Origin: Epiperipatus broadwayi
Lineage: Eukaryota; Onychophora; Udeonychophora; Euonychophora; Peripatidae
Reading direction: 5' to 3'
DNA length: 64,000 nt
Assembly (NCBI GenBank): GCA_028023455.1
Contig: JAQFVV010000002.1
Coordinates: 30,141,725 to 30,205,724, forward strand
In this document: piece after piece, positions 10,251-22,974 of the stretch
How the letters are laid out: the number at the start of each line of letters is the position of its first letter
How positions within the stretch are numbered: the first letter of the stretch is position 1
Notes under the pieces: model-generated
Seen by the model: only the letters and a program-made list of their open reading frames with translations
Told to the model about the DNA's origin: nothing
Databases searched by the model: none
Made by a program: the position numbers and the translations under genes

Positions 10251-11538
10251 TACACCCGGGTCTCATTTTATGCGGATTTTTTTAATGCGATTTTGAAGTT
10301 TTGCGATTCATGTTTCTTCTTAATATCTTTGTATGCGGTTTTCTTTTATGCGATAAAAAATATTAGATCAGAAGTCGAGCTCCGATAATGCGCTATTACT
10401 TTAAATATTATAAATTTCGCAGTGTTTTATAATAGTACTGTGATAGATTTTATGCAATAAAGAAGTTCATAATTCACTTAAAATCATGATTACCCCATTT
10501 TATATACACACATTAAATTTTACAAGATTGTAATGTAAATCTGTTTAAACATTATAGATGTGTACACTATGCATGTTGTTGTTTTTGCATTTTAAATCAC
10601 ATTCTATTTTTGCTTTTTAAAAAAAGATCACATAATCAGTTAATCATTTAGTATCCGTAAGTTTATTTTTAAAAAGTGAATAACAGCAGTGGGCACAATT
10701 AAATCTGACAATTAAAAATTAAAATCTGATTTTAAATTATAATTAACAATTTAAAAATTAAGTAATGTGATCTGAAATTAATGTGATGTGAAGCAACAAA
10801 ATTTGATTTTTAAACGGAATTGAAAATTAAAGACAAAAATAAGAATTTAATTTTTAATTGTTAGTTTTAATTAAATTTTGCCCAACAGCAGTGAGTAGGT
10901 GTCTTTTTATTATCATAAAATTTTTATTTTAACTTTTTAGTTTACCCTAATGGAGAGGAAAAAACACCCAAGAAAATGAATTTCTTTGGAAACAAAAATT
11001 TCAATTTTAGATTGCTTAGTGAAATGGGAAGGATCAACAGTGATTTGAAAACATTTTAGTTTGGGCATGTGTACTATAAGAGCAATTAAAAAAAATGAAG
11101 TTGGCACTAGTTGTATTTTCTCTTGTGACGAATCTGATATCTTACTAGTTCACAAACGAACTTGCATATTGTCAAATACCGATAATGATTAATATACTGT
11201 ACATGTATGAAAAAATGTAAAATACTGTAAATTACACATAAAAATATATTGTTTTGAATAAAATTAAATACTGTAGTTAATAAAAAAAAGTAAAAAAAGT
11301 TTGTCTTGTATCAATTTTTTGCAAATTTGAAAATTTTTATTAGTCATATTTTATTTCCTTTTTTTTTTAATGCAAATTTTTAAGTAATTTTATGTTGTTG
11401 CTTTGCTTTTATGCGATTTTCGAAAATTACAGTATGGATCCCTCATTTTTCAAGGTAAGTTAAGTCTATTTTTGTCAATTTATTTTGTGCGTGATTTCTG
11501 AGGAACCTATCTACTGCATAAAATGAAACCCAGGTGTA
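10251..11538. mobile_element. pogo/Tigger-like non-autonomous DNA transposon, copy K1
   Basis: Ends are inverted repeats beginning CACCCGGGTCTC on the left and, reverse-complemented, CACCTGGGTTTC on the right, both running into ATTTTATGC. TA dinucleotides flank each end (10251-10252, 11537-11538), as for Tc1/mariner-superfamily insertions. Internal GCGATTT- and GCGCTATTACTTT-type segments recur in the inverted copy at 48851-49692. The 1.28 kb holds no transposase frame. The family name is inferred from the termini only. Confidence 0.65.
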
Positions 11539-11639
11539 CATAGATATATATATTTTTAAAATAATACTTTAAAATCTTGATTAATTCTGTCATTTAATAT
11601 AAACATTGAATTCAAATAATTTAAATGTGGGTATATTAT

Positions 11640-11925
11640 ATATATTATGGTCCAGATCATCATCTCCCACACATATGTATAATCAGTGTTCAGTTTATCT
11701 TAAGATAGCAAACCTTCAAACTTAAGTAGACAAGCTTCAACCTACTCCAACTTCTAACTCTTCAGCCATCCATACCATTGAAAATCTGATGATGGAATGC
11801 CCAAATCCTTTATTGATGCCAATATTATTGTGATGCCCATGTTGACCCCAAGTTACTCTGACCCCTCATATATAGGACTTTGTCCATTTAAATACACAGA
11901 AGAGGTATGGGCAGGATACAGGCTG
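11640..11925 (+). repeat. Family A interspersed repeat, copy 2
   Basis: Shares with other family A copies the AATCAGTG.TCAG block, the CATACCATTGAAAATC segment and the terminal GACCCCTCATATATAGGAC. It lacks the 5' third of the family seen at 3037. Confidence 0.7.
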
Positions 11926-11994
11926 AATCAGTAATAGTAGAATACAAGTATAATTCAATATACTTGGAGTTTAGATGTAATTGTAGATGATTTC

Positions 11995-12447
11995 AAGCAC
12001 CCTTCAGCTTTTGACTCTATCTCATACAAGCGATGACTACATACATGTGAAAAAGATAAATGATTTCCAATGTACATATTTCATACTGAAAAAGCACTCA
12101 TCAGTTGGTCCAGATCAGCATCTCCCACATATATATATAATCAGTGGATAGGTTTCAGTCTACTCCAACCCTTCAGCCATCCATACCATTGAAAATCTGA
12201 TGATGGAATGCCCAAATTCTTTGTTCATGCCAGGTCAACATGGGCATCACAATGGAATTTTGGTGTCAGCAAAGGATTTGGGCATTCCATCATCAGATTT
12301 TCAATGGTATGGATGGCTGAAGAGTTGGAGGTTATAGTAGATTGACGCCTGTCCATTAAAGTTTGAAGATTTGCTATCTTAGTATAAATTGAGCACTGAT
12401 TATATATATGTGTGTGTGTGTGGGAGATGATGATTTGGACCAAGCAC
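11995..12447. repeat. Family A fold-back pair, copy 3
   Basis: A plus-strand copy (11995-12231) meets a minus-strand copy (12232-12447) head-on; CATCATCTCCCACAC-type and GAAAATCTGATGATGG-type segments appear in both orientations. The left arm has an internal deletion. Head-to-head joining is the arrangement of the hammerhead families too. Confidence 0.7.
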
Positions 12448-15400
12448 AAATTACATTATCTATATTATAAATCTGTCTATTATGTAAATATTATTGCTAT
12501 TGCAAAATTTATTTAAATTACAGTTTTAGATTTTTATTCTGTACTTAATATTCCTTACATATTTATTGGCTGTGATTGATTAATATTTTGGAGCTGCTTT
12601 TTTTATAAGTTGAAAAGAATCAAATATTTCCATCAAGTCCTGTAAGAAATGTAAAATTTTGTGCATTTTACTGTTTAACTGTCATGTCTAAAGGGTAGAT
12701 GATACCTCAAAAACATGTTTCTTCTTTGTTGAGATGAGTATATAGTTAAACTAGTTGGTTATTTTACTATATACGTATACACACACATACTGCTATTTGA
12801 TATGATTTTCTAAAATATTCCATTACCATTTTGATAGCCCAATATGAAGCTGCATGCTGAGGGATTCCTGCATTCCATTATAATAATTGACATGATTGGT
12901 TGCTCAGTTTGAAGCATTATCATTTCCTGCATATATGTAATAATGTAAATTTTTACCTTTATTGCATTTGTAATTCAAATGTACATGTTTGTTTGTCTCT
13001 ACATTGATGTGGTTTCTTTCTTCTTTATAACCTAAAGCTGAATGAACTTTCGGTGAAGTTCACCAAAATCTATTGTTACGCAAATGAACAAATGTATGCA
13101 AAAGTGAATATAGTAGTGTATAGCTAAATGGTGACATTTTTGTATGTAATAATTTTAGATGAAAATCTTCTAATACTGTCTTATCAAATTTAATTGTTAA
13201 ATTAGCATATTAAGTATATATTTTACTATCTATTCTACAAATGTCACACTTATTATTATTAAGCTCACAAAATATGTTTCAAGTGGTTATGAGAAATATA
13301 AAAGAATATGACTCTTACTTTCTGTACAAATATATATATATATGTATACAGAAACACCCATAAATATATGTACTTTTACTTCACAATGATGTAATAATTC
13401 ATTAAAAGTTTATAATGCAACTCTAAAATTGAAAACCTAAAATAAATTGTTAAAAGGGTAGGTAGGCAAACATACTAAAATACCATTGCTAGGTTATAAT
13501 ACTTTGTTGCCTAGATATTGTATCCACTTTTTGGCATAGAAATCAATCTAAGTACATAATTAATTATGTTTTAATGGTTTAATTATACTTTACTTTTTTC
13601 TGTAGTAACAGTTTTTCATTCTGTGATATTCTTTGCAGGTGTGAATAATTAATGGTTACAAGTTGATCTTTATCAATGAGGGGCACCAAATTCCAAACAT
13701 TGAACTAGCACTTGTCTTTATTTTTAATATGGTGTTTTATCACCTTGACATTTTGAACCCTAGCCAATTGGCTTTGTAAGTCTATAGTAGATTTGCAAGC
13801 TATATATTTGTCTTTTCATTTGCAAGCTAATTGTAAGCATCTTTGATTTTTTGACAAAAAGATGAAATATATCAAAGAAAATTACAGGTGATTCCCCTAA
13901 TTTTTATTTAAAACTACATTTGGTGCATAGTTGTTATTTTTGACCCTTTATTTAGTTTATTATTCATAACCTGAGGGACGAATGGTTTACTTCATTAATT
14001 TACATATACATGGAGTTATGCTAATTTAATGTTTACATATAAATGTATATTCTTATATATATTTTGTGCTTTCTGATGACTTCAAGATATAATTTGTGTT
14101 TAATATAGCTTAAATTTTACATTTATTATTCACATTTTTATTTATATTTTGGAAAAAATGAACAATTTGATGGAAGTTTAAATAATGAGAATGAAAATAA
14201 TATCTTAATTTATTTATTTTTCGTGTAAGAGTGAAGGAAATTTAAAAAATTTTAAATTTATAGATTAAAAAAAAGTAAAATTTGTCAATTTCTTTCTTAT
14301 TGATTTACAAAGTTCAAACATTCATTTTTGTCCATTAATATAAACAAAATGCAAAAAAAATTATTTAAATATTATATACAGATTACCTGGAAATATATAT
14401 TTTTCTATTTCAAGTTTTAATTGTAACAGAAAATAATTACAAAGCAAAAAAGGTTCTCATTTTGCAGTTATTACAGAATTTGATTTAGTCCTTTTTAGTT
14501 CTAAATTTTACTATGGCTAGAGGTCTATCACCCAACTCACTATTTGATTACTCAGGCCTGTAATAAAAGCCTTTAGAGTGGCATGATTTGAATGTAGATG
14601 AAGTATATGCTGGGGGTATTGTGTAATTCTTAATGGATATATCCTAACAAAATTGTTAACTATTCCATGTTATTTAATATGTTTATTAGTAAGTAGAATT
14701 AAAGTAATTTTATTTTGAACATCATTTAGTAATCTCTTAAATGTTTTAAAAGTTGTTATGGATAAACCATAATAATGGTAGGTGGTATATTTCATCATTC
14801 CAAATGCACTCCTCCCCACGAATCATTATTAACAGATAGGGATACAAATCAAAAAAATTTTAATGTCAAACATTATTAAATTATTAAAGTTAAAAAAATA
14901 AAAGCATTATTTATTGTGTGTAATTGTTGTTATAAATTTGTATTAATAAGTTGCCAAATATTCTTTTAATCATAAAAATTGCTTTATGTTATAAAACAGC
15001 TGATGTTGCTTAAAAATGAACTCTGTTTTTTTGAATTTTATTTTTCAAGCTATCTCATATAGATAGATCACTTGCAATTAATTAGAATTCTTTTTTTTAA
15101 TCTAAATTATTTAATATTGAAATTTTAACATTTTATTTAATTTAAAACGGATATGCTTAAAATATTTTTCATATTTCTTGATGGAAATTCATCATTACAA
15201 TGAAAAAATAATATAGCTAAGAGAAGTAGGAAAAGAATTTTATTTTAGGTGCATGAAATTTTGTGTTTTTCTATCACCGGATCCTTATAGGATTATAGTT
15301 ATTTATTTCATGTATGGATAGCTTAATTATTAAAAAAATAATATTCTGAGACTTGCAAAATTCCAAGCAGGAAATAGATTCACTGGATTAAGACCTTCAA

Positions 15401-18164
15401 TATATAGATGCATTTAGCTTAAGTTGTCCTGAATTTGCTGATGACAATCCAGTTCTATCCATGAAGAATAAATCCAAAGAACTTTATTGTTGGATCTAGA
15501 CAAAGAAACTTATTTGGAATCTCATGAGAATTCCATTTAAGCCATAATTTTTCAGTTGTAGATTCATGATTGAATATCCAAAAAAAGGGGGATATGATTC
15601 GAGACAAATCTTAATTGATCAAACTATATCTAGAGTTATTTGCAAGCCCAATCAACAGCTTTTTATACTTTTTTTGTGAGGCAACCCCTGATATTTGGCA
15701 AAGGAATATCTGAAATTACAGGAAGCCACTGCAAAAAAAAAAAAAAAAACAACAACTTTTATGTACCAGTAATAATTCCCATGATATGATTGACTATCCT
15801 GAAGTTTAATATGGGAACTTTTCTTCAAACAGGCATATTTTCCTGATGAATATTGCTAGTGTTAGGGAAGCTATCCATAAAGTATTTATTACACTATCTC
15901 AAATAATGCCAGACAACTTTTCAAGGACATTATTCCTAGAAATAAGTTAGGCTATGATCCAAAGTTTCTCCTAAGTAGCATGGGGTAAGATTATGTTTTA
16001 GTCTTTCATTACAAAAGGTTATATTCAGATTAAAAAATATTTCACTATTATTTAGTTGAAAAATTAAGCATACTGCCTTCATTGGGTTAGAAATAAGACC
16101 ATAGGCTTTGGAAAAAGTTTTCCATTCTTTTCATATTCTTATTTAGAAATGTGTCTGTTTCAGAAAAAAAAAAATATTTTCAGAAGTCAAAGTAATAGAA
16201 TTAATATCATTTATGAATATGCTGCATTCTATTTCCAGAAAATCACTGATGAATAAAGGAAATAAAATAGTCGAATGAACTGAATCCTGGGATAGATAAT
16301 TCTGTAAAATTTTGTATCGTATTTATTATTTAGTGTCAATTTAATTTTTCTATTAGAGTGTATTTTGTCAAGTATATTTATTAATAGTTTCCCTGTGAAT
16401 AAGAATTTGAATAAATTTAAAATTTAGAGGACCCTTTTATCAAACTGAATCATAAGCTGAGATTATATCATTAAAGGTAACGGTCTTTTTGTTTTTTAGA
16501 TTGAAAAGTCATTTAGGATGAAAAACTTTCCAAATTTAATTCAACTTCTCTGATCCAAAGCTTTTTTTTTCTACGTCACTTAAACAAATTTCTCATCCAT
16601 TCATCTCGTGCTCAATCCTGTGTTTCACATTTCCAAGATCAAATTTAAATTAAACTATTATACTGTAGTAGATTTAAATTAAGTTAAAGTGTTAAGTAAA
16701 TATATAGTACATTTAAAATGTTATGTTAAAGCAAAATAATATTTTATGTTTCAAAGGTACTTTATTCATTCTTTGTAAACAAAACATTGGTTACACTTAT
16801 TTACCTTTTTTTTTTTTTTTACAACGTTAATTAAATCGTAGACCCTAGATGCAACAAATCACTAAAAAAAAAATCCAGATATTATTATTGAGGCAGTGTG
16901 TCATGCTATAGCTTTGAAGATTGAGAGAGTCTCGACCAGGTTTCTATATATACCTTGTATTCGGAAACTTTTCTAGCCCTTTTTCCTATTGTTTTTAGCT
17001 TATTTCTAAAAGCAGTTAGTGGTCTTCTTGAACTGTTTTCATAGACATGTGCATCTTGTGCACCAAATAGCATAGAGAACAAAGATATTAGCACGTACAT
17101 TTGAAAAAAGACCTTTACCATATTCCTTAAACATATATCCAATATTTATATTCTTAAATATGACTGGTATTTCTGCCCTGATCTGGTCAAAGCTGGGTCA
17201 TGAGAAATAAAAGTGAGATTGGGTTTCGGATTCCCTTTTACAAAGACCACAGTACGTAATTATCTATTGATTGAATCTGTCTTTTATATTTGTTAAAAAA
17301 TTAGGTAGGTAATGCTTCTAAGTTGAACTTAACCAGAAAAATAATATTTTACAATCTGTGTTATTATATAGTTTATATAGTATAATATGAATAGCATTAA
17401 AATTTTGTTATTGCAATATATATATACTGATAAGTTATTAGCTTTTACCATCATTTTCTAGTTTCTATACTTTGCTTTACCTGTTTTCTTTATCTAAACA
17501 ACTAACAACACACAACAAAAATTATATATGTTTTCAGCCTGGGGGTGGATTGAGTAACTTGACATACACAACACATTTCAGTCAAGTGATAACACTTATT
17601 GTATTATGGATCACAAGTTCAAAAATTGACTGCAATTAGCCACTAATTTGCTATTAACAACTGTGACAAATCTACTTTTAACCAAACAAATGTTTGAGCT
17701 CACTGTACTTATATATGAATAAAAGCATTATTCATAGTAATTGTATAAATTATGAATGTGTTAAAAATTAATTGATCTTTGCCATTTTAATCTGTAAATT
17801 ATTTTTATTTATTATTCTTTGTTGAAAGTTAGCTTTTTCAAAGTACGAGTTCTTTCTATATATGACAAAGTTATTTCTTAATTTTTATTGTTATTTTTTT
17901 TTTTTATATTTTCCATTTGTCAACCCTCTGAATTCAGCTAATTCTTATTTTTTTAAAAATATTAAATTGGTAATTTAATTTTTTTTTTGTAGATAGCTAC
18001 CTCACTGTTCTAGATCAGGCTCTGTATTAGCTTTTTATAGTGTTATTTATTTAATTTATTGGTAAATGAGCCTTTTGGGGTTAAATTATATCATTTTTCT
18101 TTTTGAAATTCTTTTTTTTTTTTTTGTATATTATAATGAAGTTTTTAATTAAAAAATATGGTTT
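12448..18164. other. Long AT-rich stretch without supported gene
   Basis: About 5.7 kb of low-complexity AT-rich DNA. Two patches look slightly more coding-like: 15390-15740 (short frames broken by stops, one containing FADDNPVLS) and 16906-17142 on the minus strand (78 codons, basic C-terminal half). Neither has a recognisable domain or splice context. No repeat of the named families occurs here, so it may be one long intron. Confidence 0.4.
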
Positions 18165-18620
18165 CACGTTTTTAGTGTACAGATGATTTTGCTATTTTTG
18201 TCTATTCAAAGGAAGGGTTTTTAGAATGGTGTTATTATTTGAATTCAGGCCATAATGAATTTAATTTAGTAATTGATGATCAAAAACTCGAGTGCTTTAT
18301 TAGTAGATTGGGGGGGGGGGATCTCCAGTAATTTTTAAGTTTAAATGTTTATCAGCTTGAAAATGTGAATCAATTTAAGTATTGCAACACCCTTTTAAGT
18401 GAAAAGGTGGGATATTAAGGCACAATGCAGACTCCTGGAAAAGAACACAATTTACTGATTGTACTGTAATTGACAATATTATTAAAATATTGGCGCAATT
18501 AAAGCATGAGATTTGGCCCCTGTTCATCAACCATTTGGTATTGTTGGTGATAATCAGTCATCATTGGGTGATGATTCCGTAGAACTTGAAACACGTGAGT
18601 GATAAAAATGCATATGATGG
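18165..18620 (+). pseudogene. LINE reverse-transcriptase fragment (decayed)
   Basis: The plus-strand frame from about 18180 reads a D-D-F-A-I-F box equivalent to the Y/F-x-D-D catalytic motif of non-LTR reverse transcriptases, then a spaced FNLVIDDQKLEC segment corresponding to the region that follows it (normally N-x-x-K-T-K), and after a frameshift near the poly-G run at 18310, QLENVNQFKY, matching the common LEN/V-x-x-F-K-Y-L-G motif. The first Tyr/Phe of the box is replaced by Thr. Stops and frameshifts show it is dead. Which LINE clade cannot be told. Confidence 0.6.
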
Positions 18621-19685
18621 TACCACGCATGTGTGACAGTTAATTACCCTTTGTTTAGAATTAAAGTTTGAAACTGCGCTAATAGATATCTCAGTCAATT
18701 ACATTAAAAGAAAGACTATTACTTTTTTTTTTTCAAAACAAAATAATAAATATTTATATTTTGTAGTAAATTATTTAATTTTTTTAAAACTATATAATAG
18801 TGTATTCTATTATTGTTATTTAGATGCTGTACATTGTTTTATATAATAGCCATATTTTATTAGTAATTAAGGCATACTTATAATATTAATCAAAGTTTTT
18901 ATATACATATAATTTTGACAACAAATCCAAACATGTTGTTTAGTTTTGGAGTTGTAAATATAAATTTAAATCTTTTATTTTTTAATTCAAACCGCGTTAC
19001 AAGAAATATTCTAGGTTTTTTCCTGAAGCATCATGGGAAGATTGTACGTAATTATATTTAGTAATTCACAATTGCTTTCAAATTTCTGAATTGTAGATGA
19101 AACACTTGTTAATTGACATTATGCCTATCAGGTGGAATACATATAATTATAATTTTCACTGTGTTAGAAATATAATAATGAGCTGTAGAAAAAATTGTTA
19201 CGTTCTCTAAGATCAATTTTAACAGATTTAAATTTTTTTTTTATAGTAAGATAGGGATTTTAAACCGTATTGTTGATGAAATTGTATTATGTAATATTGC
19301 ATTTATTAAATGATATGCATATAATTAAAACTTTCATTATCTTGAACATTTTCTAAGAACCTTAATAATTTCATCGTATTTGCATTAGTAAACAAGGTTT
19401 GGTTCTGTTTGATTTAGTGCAGTGGTCGATGGATTCAAAAGGTAAAGATTCTTACATTACTACCATTACTTGAATGTTACATGATTTTTGAGTAACAAGC
19501 TATTTGATTATATTCTTAGACAATATTAGTAATGTTTTTTTTTTTTTTAATGTAAGGTAGAGATGTTCTCAATTAAGGAACTTCCAAAACAAAATTGATG
19601 AAATAATTAAAATTTCATTTATAACAAGTAGTACAATTGTATAAGAAAGTAAGAAATTTATATTTATTTTTTATAATTAGAGGGG
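18621..19685. other. No gene seen
   Basis: AT-rich with T runs. No coding, RNA or repeat signal recognised. Confidence 0.45.
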
Positions 19686-20000
19686 ATTTGAACACATGGC
19701 AACATACATGTGGAAAAGATAAATGATCTCCAATATACATATTTTATTTGAACCAGCACTCACCAATTGATCCTGATCTTTATCTCCCACACACATATAT
19801 AATCAGTGCTCAGTTTTATATTAAGATGACAAATCTTCAAACATTACTGGGCAGGCTTCAGTCTTCTCCACTCTCCAACTCTTCAGCCATCCATATTATT
19901 CAAAATCCGATGATGGAATGCTCAAAGCCCTTGTTGATGCCAATATTGTTGTCATACCCATGTTGACTTTAAGTCATTGTGACCCCTCGTATATAGAATA
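19686..20000 (+). repeat. Family A interspersed repeat, copy 4
   Basis: Carries the GATAAATGATCTCCAATATA block, AATCAGTGCTCAG, and the 3' end GACCCCTCGTATATAG. A 72-codon open frame across it is not conserved in the other copies, so I do not call it coding. Confidence 0.7.
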
Positions 20001-20640
20001 TTTATAAAGTTTTATAGATTAATTCCACTTGTTGGTATTGCTAGATTTATGTTCTTGCACCCCAGAATGATAAGCACAGTTTTGTTGTAGCTTTATTTTT
20101 GGAAGTGATGTTAAACATGGTAGGATGCATTCTGATGTTTAAAATTGAAGCTAAGACATTGAATAAACATAAAGATAAAACAATTATTTTACATATATAA
20201 AACTTTATTAAAAGCTAGAATAATAACTATATTCAATAATAAAAAGGAAAATTAAAAACATTCCCAAACCTTTTCAGTTGTATGAAGTGAGCAGATATTT
20301 TATCCCTTCAAAGAATTAATCCAAAAAAATGTAATAGCAGTGGAGGAGCTAAACTTTAGGAATAGGTCAGATTATTCTAATATTTATATAAAAATGAAGT
20401 AATCTTGAATTATAATAATGCTAGTTAAAAATTAATACATTGCCCAATATAGCAATGGATAATATTAAGATCACCATATCTATAGACTAATATAGTCACT
20501 GTATGAACACACAGTCTAGGTGAATATATTTAATGCATTGTTTTTATAAAGTCAGTAAATGTAAATATCAATATATTTATATTCTTTCAAAAGTATTATT
20601 GAGAATTTTAACTGAAGGAATTTATGGAAAGATAGAATAT
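20001..20640. other. No gene seen
   Basis: AT-rich DNA. No repeat or coding signature recognised. Confidence 0.45.
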
Positions 20641-21197
20641 TATATTGGAGATGAACAGTAGTTGACAGAGAAGGAAAAATACAAGAGATACTATTGATGT
20701 TGTTATGATAAAGAAACTGGTATATATTTTGTGGATTTGGTGAAAGCATTTGATAGTGTAATCTGTAATAAACTTGCAATCATCTTGAAAAATAAAGAGT
20801 ATTTTGGAGGAAAATTGATTTGGAATATATACTGGTCAAATAATTGGAATCTTATTTGGTCAAATAATTGGAATCAGATTGGAGAATAATGTGACATATT
20901 AGATAAATATTTAGATTGTGGATGAGCTAATACTGGAGATAGAATAGTAAAATATATAAGATTTACAAATCATATGGCTCCTGTAGCTTAGTTGAAGATA
21001 AAAAAATAACTCCAGAAAATGTTAAATAAATTGGAAGAAGGATATATAAATTATGTGAAAATTAATGCTTGGATGATCAAGTTTTTAAGGATAGGAAGAA
21101 ATACAAAAAGAATATAGGCTATTCATATATATATTTCTTATAATAACTTCTTTCATATACACTTCAAACAATTTTCTTAAAAAAACTTTTTTCTTTT

Positions 21198-21235
21198 CCT
21201 TACAGTTTCGACTGTCCAGCAGTCTTCATCAGAGC
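21198..21235 (-). ncRNA. Hammerhead-like core, family B left arm
   Basis: On the minus strand: GCT, CTGATGA, A, GACTG, loop CTGGA, CAGTC, GAAAC, T, GTA, AGG. Stem II is a perfect 5-bp helix. One extra A follows CTGATGA, and stem III is minimal (AC with GT around one base), so folding would need a dimer. Cleavage would follow GTA. Confidence 0.55.
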
Positions 21236-21282
21236 TTTATCAAACCTTCTCTTCAATGTAAACAGCAGAGGAGGTTTGATAA

Positions 21283-21322
21283 AGCTCTGATGAAGACTGC
21301 TGTTCAGTCGAAACTGTAAGGA
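21283..21322 (+). ncRNA. Hammerhead-like core, family B right arm
   Basis: CTGATGA (21287-21293), A, GACTG, loop CTGTT, CAGTC, GAAAC (21310-21314), T, GTA. The same stem and extra A as the left arm; the loop differs at two bases. Confidence 0.55.
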
Positions 21323-21930
21323 AAAGAAAGAAGTTTTTTAAGAAAGAAGTTATTATAAGAAATATATATATGAAGATATGCAAAGAAAGTAAAAGAGAAG
21401 AATAAGAGTATATACTTCTAATATAGGCTATTCATGGTAATATAGTTTGTTGAGTGAAAATAGAAAAATGAAGCTGAAGTTAAAAGAAGAATAGCATTGG
21501 CAAAGGCGGCATTTATTAAGAGTTAGAAAATATTTTGTGGACTTTTGAAGAAAGAATTACCCCAAGAAAAGAATAGTTAAGTGTCTGCTGTGTGTGGAGG
21601 ATATTATTGTACAATTGTGAAACATGGACAATGAATAAAACAATTAGGAAAAGATTGGAGGCCTTTGAGATGTGATCGATGGAGAAAATTTGTTGGATGA
21701 ATAAAATGACAAATGAGAAAGTTTTAGAAAGTGTAAATGAAAAAAAAAAGGTTGAGGAAATTAGAGAGAGAAACTGGATTGGACATATACTTAGAAGAAA
21801 GAATTGTTTACTGAACAATGTTTTGGAGGGAATAATGAATGGGAAAAAAGATGGGAGGAGGTCTATGGGATTGAAGATCTGGGCAATGGATGGAGCAGAA
21901 TGAAGAAATGGACGAATCAGCTTTGTGACT

Positions 21931-22454
21931 GCTCTCTGAAGCTTTTCATCTGAGAGAACATTATAGATTGATTGATACATTTTAGCAAGACAGTTTTCAC
22001 TCGGTATTTATTCTTGTATAGTCAAATTTCTTTTGTAGATTTAAATGTCAGGCAGAAACTTTCACAATATAAATGAGACTGTATTATAAAGACTAAAAGA
22101 GTCTGAACAAGCATTAAATATAATGTCTCTAGAGAAAACTGGTTATAGCGGTGTAGTGTTATTTTACTTTGCATGCCTTCAATTAATTCACCGAGATTTT
22201 AATCACTTTAAGGAACAAAATGATATGATAGAAGTAATTTTTTACTAGTATTAATTGGTGAAGAATTTGAAATAGGAAAGGATGAATAGAATGGTGTAAT
22301 CATTGTAATAGTCATCATCAATGATATAATTGAGATAGAGAATAAATTAAGCCCAGAAAATTGATGAGATTCCAGCAATTGAATTGCGGAGGCTGCGATT
22401 AACAAAAATATATAGCTAATTGAAATATTATTTTGCTTTAATATCTTATATAAA
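21931..22454. other. No gene seen
   Basis: AT-rich DNA after the LINE relic. No signal recognised. Confidence 0.4.
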
Positions 22455-22668
22455 TGCAATTTAGTCACTCTACGTTGAACACTTTTTAGCGAAAACCTTT
22501 TATTATACATATATGCATATACAATCTTATGTTTTGACTGTCCTGAAGCCTTCTTCAGATCCATTTCTATTTTAAAGTAAAAGTGGCTCTGAAGAAGGCT
22601 GTAGGACAGTCGAAACTTTGCTAAAAAGTGTGTAAAGTAAGTGAACAATTGTAATGACATGTTGTGTT
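22455..22668. mobile_element. Family B fold-back unit, copy 2
   Basis: Inverted arms share ACACTTTTTAGC (left) and its complement (right) as well as the core. A 36-base insertion separates parts of the left arm. The plus-strand core at 22586-22620 reads CTGAAGA, A, GGCTG, TAGGA, CAGTC, GAAAC; stem II pairs using one G-U. The minus-strand core has AAAAC in place of GAAAC. No GTH triplet follows either core. Confidence 0.6.
22586..22620 (+). ncRNA. Hammerhead-like core, family B copy 2 (no cleavage triplet)
   Basis: CTGAAGA (22589-22595) and GAAAC (22112+500, i.e. 22612-22616) flank a 5-bp stem with one wobble. The bases after GAAAC are TTTGC, lacking GTH, so self-cleavage is not expected. Confidence 0.4.
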
Positions 22669-22974
22669 AATTGATGGCTGTTCAAAAAGATATGAATATA
22701 TTTTATTATGAAGTAAAGTGAAAATTTATAGAAAGGAGGAGTGTATCTGCTGTTTTCTACTTAAAGAAATGATACTAGATTTGAGGAAATGATATATATT
22801 TAAGTTTCCTTTTACTTAAGACAATTTTCAAATATAGTATTGACAACATTATTGGCTGAATAAACAAATGTTTACAATTAACTTCTAAGATTTTAAAGCT
22901 GTTAAATGTTTACCTGAAGGTTTGCAATGATGATATATTAAATGTGATAATATGTTGACTATTTCTATCATCTA

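Larger units (their letters stand above)
21111..21435. mobile_element. Family B fold-back hammerhead unit inside the LINE, 16-bp TSD
   Basis: The insertion 21127-21419 (293 bp) is flanked by exact 16-mers AATATAGGCTATTCAT (21111-21126 and 21420-21435). Its arms are inverted about 21250 and carry a hammerhead-like core each: minus strand on the left, plus strand on the right. The right arm continues into a longer 3' end containing GAAGATATGCAAAGAAAGT, also present at the end of the 32.7 kb unit. The left arm is a truncated inverted copy of the right, as in 5'-inverted retroposons. Confidence 0.8.
20641..21930 (+). pseudogene. Decayed LINE reverse transcriptase, interrupted by a hammerhead unit
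   Basis: Scattered frames retain the RT order. Near 20725-20760 the frame reads FVDLVKAFDSV, the motif A region (F-x-D-x-x-K-A-F-D). At about 20960 a degraded box TNHMAPVA stands where F/Y-A-D-D is expected. KMLNKLEEGY-like sequence follows. After the insertion, IALAKAAFIKS, a Trp/Glu-rich 'CETWTMNK' segment and the C-terminal RERNWIGHILRR motif (21756-21800) match the tail of non-LTR retrotransposon polymerases. Many stops and frameshifts are present. A 293-bp family B unit (21127-21419) with a 16-bp TSD splits it. Confidence 0.75.

Noticed and set aside
11760-11830. CTGATGATGG in family A as a hammerhead box
   Set aside because: No GAAAC box or stem II partner follows within any sensible distance in any family A copy.
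13330-13350. TATATA tracts (here and at many other places) as promoters
   Set aside because: Such tracts are common in this composition and have no associated gene start. Only the box conserved across family H copies is mentioned.
15390-15740. FADDNPVLS as a reverse-transcriptase catalytic box
   Set aside because: The open frame is short, broken by stops, and has no other RT motif on either side. Too weak to annotate.
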